This document shows, one piece after another, positions 58,261 through 64,000 of a stretch of DNA of 64,000 nt (position 1 is the first letter of the stretch; each line of letters opens with the position of its first letter). Both the position numbers and the translations under genes were made by a program. Where the stretch lies: NCBI GenBank assembly GCA_964504345.1, contig CAZDDX010000002.1:1-64000 (forward strand), written 5' to 3'. This DNA comes from CAMDTE01 sp964504345. GTDB lineage: Bacteria; Bacteroidota; Bacteroidia; Flavobacteriales; Schleiferiaceae. The notes under the pieces are model-generated. The model made no database searches, had not been told where the DNA came from, and saw only the letters and a list, made by a program, of their open reading frames with translations.

Positions 58261-59784
58261 GTGTTCCTCCCGTCCATCAACCGCACCTTGTTTTGGTATT
58301 TGAGCCGACGGCACCCCGTTTTGGATCGTGCTTTTGCGCTTCCATTGGAACATCAGTCTCGCGAATTTCAATGGCTCTTGGCACGCGGATCGAAGTCTGT
58401 TTACGGGGCATTAAACGGTTTCGACAAAATCCATACGGAAGAAGCCTGGCGGAACGAGGTTGCTTTGGTGGAATACGACCAACTGTTGCCCTACATTGAA
58501 GACGCCATGGCCGGCGCCCCCGATCGACTTTGGCCGGGATCCGTGACTTGCTTTGCAAGGAGTAGCGGAACCACCAGTACTCGAAGCAAATTCATTCCCA
58601 TCACCCGCGAGAGCCTGGTGCGCAACCACTACGCGGCCGGGCATGACTTGCTGGCGATGTATCAGCGATGGGCCCCAAATTCTCGGCTGTTCGAAGGAAA
58701 ATCACTCCGGCTGGCCGGGCACGTATTGCCGCACCCGGAGTTTCCCATACACACGGGCGACTTATCCGCCATTTTGACCCAAAACCTACCTTTTTGGGCG
58801 CAGTGGCGCTCCTGTCCAAACATAGACGTGGCCCTATTGGAGGATTGGGACGAAAAAATGGAGCGTACGGTAGACCAAGTTCTGCACGAAAACATAACCT
58901 CCCTTTTTGGCGTGCCGTCGTGGCTCTTGGTGCTGCTGCGTAGGGCTCTGGAAAAAGCAGGGGTTGGAGATTTGCATCAACTGTGGCCCAACTTGGAGTT
59001 GTTTGCACACGGCGCCATGAATTTAGCCCCCTATCGGGATAGTTTTGACGCGCTTTTTCCGGGAGGTCGTCTGCACTATTTGGAAAGTTACAACGCAACG
59101 GAAGGCTACTTTGCGGTACAGGACCGCTCCGGTATCCCCGGTATGGCGTTGCTGACCAACCGCGGCGTGTACTTTGAATTCATCCCCATGAGTGCGTACC
59201 GCGGCACCAACTCCGTGGCGGTGGGCTTAGCCGACGTAGAGGTTGGCGAAACGTACGCGGTAGTCATCAGTACGGCGGGCGGCTTGTGGCGCTACCTCCC
59301 AGGAGACACGGTACGTTTTATTTCCACGGCCCCCTACCGGATTGAATTTGCCGGCCGCACCCGATTGTACATCAATGCCTTTGGCGAAGAAGTGATTTTG
59401 GACAACGCGGAGAAGGCCATGGCCCGTGCGTGCTCGGAATTCAACGCAGAATTATGCGACTACACAGCCGCACCGTGGCACGGCACGTCCGGTAACGGCG
59501 GGCACGAATGGCTGGTGGAATTTCACCGCGAACCCGCGTCCCTAGACGGTTTCATTCATGCCTTGGACCGCACCTTGCGTGAATTGAATTCAGACTACGA
59601 TTCCAAGCGAACCGACGACCTCATTTTAGCACGCCCACGCATACACGTGGCTCCCAAGGGATTGTTTGAGCGTTGGATGCGGGAAAAAGGCAAGCTGGGC
59701 GGCCAAAACAAAGTGCCGCGACTGTGGAACGATCGGACGCACCTGGAATCGCTGCTGGAGCTCCGCAATCGCTTTCAAGAATAA
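58261..59784 (+). CDS. GH3-family acyl-adenylate/amido synthetase-like protein
   Basis: The 507-residue protein belongs to the GH3 family, known in plants for joining amino acids to auxin or jasmonate; the bacterial role is unknown. Motifs: CFARSSGTTSTRSKFIPIT (ATP-binding loop), HYLESYNATEGYFAVQD, VVISTAGGLWRYLPGDTVRF and FAGRTRLYINAFGEE. The GTG at 58261 is my best start; TTG at 58198 would run into the divergent DUF2797 gene. Confidence 0.88.
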   Translation: MFLPSINRTLFWYLSRRHPVLDRAFALPLEHQSREFQWLLARGSKSVYGALNGFDKIHTEEAWRNEVALVEYDQLLPYIEDAMAGAPDRLWPGSVTCFARSSGTTSTRSKFIPITRESLVRNHYAAGHDLLAMYQRWAPNSRLFEGKSLRLAGHVLPHPEFPIHTGDLSAILTQNLPFWAQWRSCPNIDVALLEDWDEKMERTVDQVLHENITSLFGVPSWLLVLLRRALEKAGVGDLHQLWPNLELFAHGAMNLAPYRDSFDALFPGGRLHYLESYNATEGYFAVQDRSGIPGMALLTNRGVYFEFIPMSAYRGTNSVAVGLADVEVGETYAVVISTAGGLWRYLPGDTVRFISTAPYRIEFAGRTRLYINAFGEEVILDNAEKAMARACSEFNAELCDYTAAPWHGTSGNGGHEWLVEFHREPASLDGFIHALDRTLRELNSDYDSKRTDDLILARPRIHVAPKGLFERWMREKGKLGGQNKVPRLWNDRTHLESLLELRNRFQE

Positions 59785-59787
59785 CCC

Positions 59788-59795
59788 TATCTTTG
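59788..59795 (+). promoter_or_regulatory. -7 promoter box TATCTTTG for the nucleoside kinase
   Basis: Exact match four bases before the ATG. Confidence 0.6.
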
Positions 59796-59799
59796 ATCC

Positions 59800-60414
59800 A
59801 TGCACATTGCCATTGCCGGAAATATTGGGTCAGGTAAGACTACCTTGACCGAGTTGTTGTCTCGACACTACGGTTGGGAAGCACACTTTGAGGATGTAGA
59901 TGAAAACCCCTATTTGGACGACTTCTATGCCGAAATGCAGCGTTGGTCGTTCAACCTCCAGATCTACTTCCTAAACAGCCGATTCCGGCAAGTAGTGGAC
60001 ATCCGCCGGAACAACCGGAAAGTGGTGCAAGACCGCACCATTTACGAAGATGCGTACATCTTTGCGCCCAACTTGCACGCCATGGGCCTGATGACCTCAC
60101 GCGATTTTAACAATTATTCAGCGCTTTTTGATTTGATGGACGGTTTCATCCAGGCGCCCGATTTGTTGATTTATTTGCGCGCGTCGGTACCTACCCTGGT
60201 GGGGCAAATTCAAAAACGTGGACGATCGTACGAAACCTCCATCCGACTGGACTACTTGCAGCGCCTGAACGAGCGCTACGAAGCGTGGATTTCCACCTAC
60301 GACAAGGGCCGTTTGCTGGTGATTGACGTGGACCACAACCGTTTCCCGGAGAGCGCCGAAGATTTGGGCGAGATCATCAGCCGGGTGGACGCCGAATTAA
60401 ACGGGCTTTTCTAA
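59800..60414 (+). CDS. Deoxynucleoside kinase
   Basis: The 204-residue salvage enzyme phosphorylates deoxynucleosides. P-loop AIAGNIGSGKTTLTELLS (residues 4-21), EDVDENPYLDDFY, the VVQDRTIYEDAYIFA motif with catalytic acid and Arg, and the lid IQKRGRSYETSI. The likely substrate is deoxyguanosine or deoxyadenosine by family, but that cannot be fixed here. Short leaderless-type promoter. Confidence 0.92.
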   Translation: MHIAIAGNIGSGKTTLTELLSRHYGWEAHFEDVDENPYLDDFYAEMQRWSFNLQIYFLNSRFRQVVDIRRNNRKVVQDRTIYEDAYIFAPNLHAMGLMTSRDFNNYSALFDLMDGFIQAPDLLIYLRASVPTLVGQIQKRGRSYETSIRLDYLQRLNERYEAWISTYDKGRLLVIDVDHNRFPESAEDLGEIISRVDAELNGLF

Positions 60415-60430
60415 ACGCTATTAGCACACC

Positions 60431-61834
60431 ATGAACGCACTTCAGCCGAGGCGGTGGACCCTTCAAGCCGCAGCCCTCGTGCTGGGGCCGCTGCTGTTCC
60501 TCCTGGCCCAACAAGCCACCTTCACCCCGGAACAGAATACCGTTTTTGGTTTGGTCTTGTGGATGCTTTTGTGGTGGTTCACGGAGGCTGTTCCCCTTGC
60601 AGCGACGGCCCTGCTCCCGTTGGTGGTATTTGGCGTCACCGGGACTTTGGACGACGTCGCACTTTCCTCTTCCTACAGCAATCCCCTCATTTTCCTGTTC
60701 ATGGGCGGCTTCTTTCTGGCCCGCGGCATTGAAAAACACGGACTCCACAGACGATTGGCCCTGGCCATTCTTCGACGCGTTGGCCAGCGAACGGATTGGG
60801 TTTTGGCGGGCGTCATGGCCGCAACCTACGGACTGAGTTTGTGGATGAGCAACACGGCCACAGCCGTCATGATGCTCCCCTTAACGCTTTCGTTGGTAGC
60901 CCATTTACCGGGAGATCCCGACGGTTCAGACTCCATTGCGCTGGAGCGCAGCATTTTGCTGGGCATGGCCTGGGGAGCCAATATTGGTGGCATCGGCACC
61001 TTGATTGGAACACCGCCAAACCTGGTGTATGCGGGATTCCGATCGTCCGTTTTGGGGATTGAAACTTCCTTTTTGGAGTGGTCTGCTGTAGCTTTTCCGC
61101 TGTCTTTGGGGCTTCTCTTGGCGGCCTATTTTACGTTGCGAGCCGGAATCCCCCGGATGGACTTGCGTTCAGTTGTTTGGCCCCAGGCGGAGCCCTGGAC
61201 TTCTGGTGAAAAACGCATGTTCCTGGTCTTTGTTTGCGTGGCCTTAGCGTGGATGGGGCAGCAATTTTTGGAACCCCTCTTTGCGCCGATGGGCTGGGCC
61301 CTCAAGGACCAGCACATTGGTTTGCTGGGGGCCTTGGTCCTTTTTGTGGGATCGGACCGACACGGCCAACGCCTGTTGACTTGGGAGGACGCGCAACGCA
61401 TTGAATGGGGAATCTTACTTCTTTTTGGTGGCGGTATGGCCCTGGCTTCAGGCATGATGGCCAGCGGATGGCTGGACGCCTTAACAGCCCTGCACGGCTG
61501 GCACTTGCCGGTTTGGGCGTGGATTTTCTTAGTGACGGCGATTGCCGTTTGGAGCACCGAATTCCTGAGCAACATGGCGTTGGTGAGTGCTTTGTTGCCC
61601 ATAGTATTGGCGCTCAGTAAGGCCCAGGGCATTCCCTTTGAAACCTTGGCTATTCCGCTCACCATCGGTGCCAGCTGCGCCTTTATGCTCCCCATGGCCA
61701 CGCCGCCCAACGCCGTGGTCTTTGCGTCCGGCAGGCTGACGGTGGGCTACATGGCGCGCAAAGGTGCATGGATTAACCTATGGTCAACGATAATTATTGC
61801 CGGCACTTTTGTGCTTTTGGAAGTACTGAAGTAA
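60431..61834 (+). CDS. DASS-family sodium:anion (dicarboxylate) symporter
   Basis: The 467-residue carrier has about eleven helices and the DASS repeats: WMSNTATAVMMLPL with IGTLIGTPPNLVYAG in the first half, and EFLSNMALVSALLPI with PMATPPNAVVFASG in the second. The SNT and SNM turns bind Na+ and substrate. It imports di- or tricarboxylates or sulfate. It lies 16 bases after the kinase gene. Confidence 0.92.
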   Translation: MNALQPRRWTLQAAALVLGPLLFLLAQQATFTPEQNTVFGLVLWMLLWWFTEAVPLAATALLPLVVFGVTGTLDDVALSSSYSNPLIFLFMGGFFLARGIEKHGLHRRLALAILRRVGQRTDWVLAGVMAATYGLSLWMSNTATAVMMLPLTLSLVAHLPGDPDGSDSIALERSILLGMAWGANIGGIGTLIGTPPNLVYAGFRSSVLGIETSFLEWSAVAFPLSLGLLLAAYFTLRAGIPRMDLRSVVWPQAEPWTSGEKRMFLVFVCVALAWMGQQFLEPLFAPMGWALKDQHIGLLGALVLFVGSDRHGQRLLTWEDAQRIEWGILLLFGGGMALASGMMASGWLDALTALHGWHLPVWAWIFLVTAIAVWSTEFLSNMALVSALLPIVLALSKAQGIPFETLAIPLTIGASCAFMLPMATPPNAVVFASGRLTVGYMARKGAWINLWSTIIIAGTFVLLEVLK

Positions 61835-61876
61835 GGGGCAAAAGGAATTTTAACCGCGGAACTAAAAAGCGGAACT

Positions 61877-61912
61877 AAAAAAGGCCCGGGGCATTCGCCT
61901 CGGGCCTTTTTT
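61877..61912. terminator. Bidirectional terminator
   Basis: AAAAAAGGCCCG / CGGGCCTTTTTT stem around a loop of about ten bases, between the convergent DASS carrier and hppA genes. Confidence 0.88.
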
Positions 61913-61939
61913 AGTTCATTCGGTCGTCGGTTCCAACCC

Positions 61940-64000
61940 TCAGTGGCCGCCGTGGTGCTCCGCACCGTGGTCGCCGTGGTCGCAAGACTCCTTAGCGGCT
62001 CCTTTCTTGGCCTTTCCATCTGCGCAGCACGCCTTTTCTTCACCTGCAGCGGCAACGGCAGTGTCCTTGGCAGCTCCCATGGAGGCGCAGCAGGATTTGC
62101 CTTCACCAGCATGCATCTCGGTGCCGTGGCACGATTCAGTGCCTGCATGACCCGCAGCACCTTCGTTGATGAACGGTGCAATCACCAAAGCCACGATGGA
62201 CGTCAACTTGATGAGGATGTTCATGGACGGGCCAGACGTATCCTTGAAGGGATCACCTACGGTGTCGCCGGTAACGGCTGCTTTGTGCGGCTCAGAACCT
62301 TTCTTGAACGGCTGACCGTCGATCATTACTCCTTTTTCAAAGCTCTTTTTGGCGTTGTCCCAAGCGCCGCCGGCGTTGTTTTGGAACATGCCCATCAACA
62401 CACCGCTCACGGTAATGCCGGCCAGCAAGCCGCCCAAAGCTTCCGGACCGAAAGCGAAACCAACGATTACTGGAGACAAAAGCGCCAAAGCACCGGGGGC
62501 AATCATTTGGCGGATAGACGCCTGAGTGGAAATTTCAACACACTTTTCGTACTCTGGCTTCGCGGTTCCTTCCATGATGCCTGGAATCTCGCGGAACTGA
62601 CGGCGAACCTCTTTCACCATTTCCATGGCTGCCTTGCCCACCGCGCTGATGGCCAAGGAGCTGAAGAAGAACGGAATCATGGCGCCCACAAACAACATCG
62701 CCAAAACCTCAGCCTTGTAGATGTCGATTCCGGTGATGCCGGCCAATCCAACATAGGCCGCAAACAAAGCCAACGCGGTCAAGGCTGCAGAGGCAATGGC
62801 AAAACCCTTTCCGGTGGCAGCAGTGGTGTTGCCCACCGCGTCCAAATTGTCCGTACGCTCACGTACTTCTGCGGGAAGGTGGCTCATTTCCGCAATGCCG
62901 CCCGCGTTATCCGCAATCGGGCCGAAGGCGTCGATGGCCAACTGCATGGCCGTAGTAGCCATCATGCCGGCAGCCGCAATGGCTACCCCGTACAAACCAG
63001 CCAAAGCATATGCTCCGTAAATACCGCCCGCCAAAATCAAAATCGGCAACACCGTAGATTCCATACCGATGGCCAAACCACCAATGACGTTGGTGCCGTG
63101 ACCCGTGCCGGACTTCTGCACAATGCTGTCCACCGGACGACGTCCCATGGAGGTATAGTACTCGGTTACCAAGCTCATCAAGGTTCCTACTACCAAGCCG
63201 AGGATGATGGACCAGAATACATCCATGGAGGTAATTACGGTTTGAACGTCACCTCGTGAGAAGGTCATTTCGGCAGGCAACATCCAATCAATCAAGAAAT
63301 AAGATGAAACCGCAGTCATTACCATGGAACTCCAGTTGCCCATGTTCAGAGCGTTCATTACGGAGCTGTCTTCTCCTTTAATGCGCACAAAAAACGTTCC
63401 TGCAATGGAGAAAAGAATACCCAAACCAGCGATGATCATGGGCAACAAAATGGGGGCAAGACCGCCGAAATTATCAGCACTTACTACCTCACGGCCCAAA
63501 ACCATGGTGGCCAACATGGTGGCTACGTAGGAACCAAACAAATCGGCGCCCATTCCGGCTACGTCGCCCACGTTGTCGCCCACGTTGTCCGCAATGGTGG
63601 CGGGGTTACGCGGATCGTCTTCCGGAATGCCGGCTTCAACCTTGCCCACCAAGTCAGCGCCGACGTCTGCTGCCTTGGTGTAAATACCGCCGCCAACGCG
63701 TGCAAACAAAGCAATGGATTCAGCACCCAGCGAAAATCCAGCCAACACCTCTAAGGCTTGGGCAATGGGGTACATTCCTTCAAAAACGATGTACAAAGTA
63801 CCTAGGCCCAATACCGCTAAACCGGCAACGCCCAATCCCATCACCGTACCTCCGGTGAAAGAAACAGCCAAGGCCTTCTTCAAGGAAGTGCGAGCAGCTT
63901 GCGTAGTGCGGACGTTCGCCTTGGTGGCGATGTTCATTCCAATCCAGCCGGCAAAAGCGGAAAAAACAGCGCCAATGACGAATGCTACCGCAATAACCCA
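61940..64000 (-). CDS. hppA: Membrane-bound pyrophosphatase, partial (5' end outside the window)
   Basis: Pyrophosphate-driven ion pump; 686 codons are visible and the frame stays open to the right edge, where AVAFVIGAVFSAFAGWIG continues the family pattern, so the first part lies outside. Catalytic motifs GGGIYTKAADVGADLVGK and DDPRNPATIADNVGDNVGD are intact. GNTTAATGKGF has Ala where K+-independent enzymes have Lys, so it should be K+-dependent. H+ or Na+ specificity is not settled. The C-terminus has an extra tail of about 70 residues with six Cys and eight His, ending HGDHGAEHHGGH. Confidence 0.95.
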   Translation of the reverse strand, partial: WVIAVAFVIGAVFSAFAGWIGMNIATKANVRTTQAARTSLKKALAVSFTGGTVMGLGVAGLAVLGLGTLYIVFEGMYPIAQALEVLAGFSLGAESIALFARVGGGIYTKAADVGADLVGKVEAGIPEDDPRNPATIADNVGDNVGDVAGMGADLFGSYVATMLATMVLGREVVSADNFGGLAPILLPMIIAGLGILFSIAGTFFVRIKGEDSSVMNALNMGNWSSMVMTAVSSYFLIDWMLPAEMTFSRGDVQTVITSMDVFWSIILGLVVGTLMSLVTEYYTSMGRRPVDSIVQKSGTGHGTNVIGGLAIGMESTVLPILILAGGIYGAYALAGLYGVAIAAAGMMATTAMQLAIDAFGPIADNAGGIAEMSHLPAEVRERTDNLDAVGNTTAATGKGFAIASAALTALALFAAYVGLAGITGIDIYKAEVLAMLFVGAMIPFFFSSLAISAVGKAAMEMVKEVRRQFREIPGIMEGTAKPEYEKCVEISTQASIRQMIAPGALALLSPVIVGFAFGPEALGGLLAGITVSGVLMGMFQNNAGGAWDNAKKSFEKGVMIDGQPFKKGSEPHKAAVTGDTVGDPFKDTSGPSMNILIKLTSIVALVIAPFINEGAAGHAGTESCHGTEMHAGEGKSCCASMGAAKDTAVAAAGEEKACCADGKAKKGAAKESCDHGDHGAEHHGGH

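Overview
The window is a compact chromosomal segment of a Bacteroidota bacterium, most likely in or near the Flavobacteriales. The evidence is a SusC/SusD pair, the TolQ-TolR-TonB proteins beside folC, Bacteroidota-type families (DUF4254, DUF5522, DUF2490, DUF2797, GH3), TAnnTTTG promoter boxes instead of sigma70 elements, and start codons without Shine-Dalgarno sequences. The bulk is fairly GC-rich (high fifties by eye). Two AT-rich insertions stand out. NhaD, a DASS carrier, a membrane pyrophosphatase and a sulfotransferase in a polysaccharide cluster would fit a marine or saline life, but this is inference.

Layout: 1-4.7 kb holds a SusD/SusC pair with no sugar enzymes nearby. 4.7-10.6 kb is a surface-polysaccharide cluster (Wzy-like ligase/polymerase, Wzz-like protein, sulfotransferase on the minus strand; flippase and glycosyltransferase 4 divergent from each other). 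10.6-12.4 kb holds RNase HII running in frame into a lipoprotein. 12.4-16.0 kb is AT-rich island 1, bounded by 45-bp perfect direct repeats that look like the 3' part of a tRNA-Arg(CCU). 16-20.2 kb carries a glucosaminidase, a DUF5522 protein, urocanase, an OmpH/Skp-like protein and a lipoprotein. 20.2-24 kb carries acyl-CoA dehydrogenase, AnmK and NhaD. 24-27.3 kb is the TonB energising operon plus folC. 27.3-34.6 kb holds an outer-membrane protein, a secreted protein and a four-gene operon of a ComM-like protein, an ABC exporter, an HlyD adaptor and a TolC channel, in which both NTPases lack Walker motifs. 34.7-46.3 kb is housekeeping (GT9, DUF4254, dsbD, tilS, pabB, lpdA, lnt, pssA, purS, acpH). 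46.3-48.1 kb contains DUF2490, a small membrane protein and AT-rich island 2, one gene between 70-bp perfect direct repeats that include the 3' end of tRNA-Leu(UAA). 48-50 kb holds two outer-membrane proteins and tRNA-Gly(GCC). 50-64 kb holds mutS, a SpoU methylase, an OmpA lipoprotein, folK, sppA, yhhQ, DUF2797, GH3, a deoxynucleoside kinase, a DASS carrier and a partial hppA that runs off the right edge.

The most interesting signals are the two recombinase-less, tRNA-tagged AT-rich cassettes; the export operon with two degenerate NTPases; the RNase HII-lipoprotein fusion; a Cys/His-rich tail on the pyrophosphatase; many promoter boxes only 4-6 bases before start codons, implying leaderless mRNAs; and several perfect hairpins inside coding sequence.
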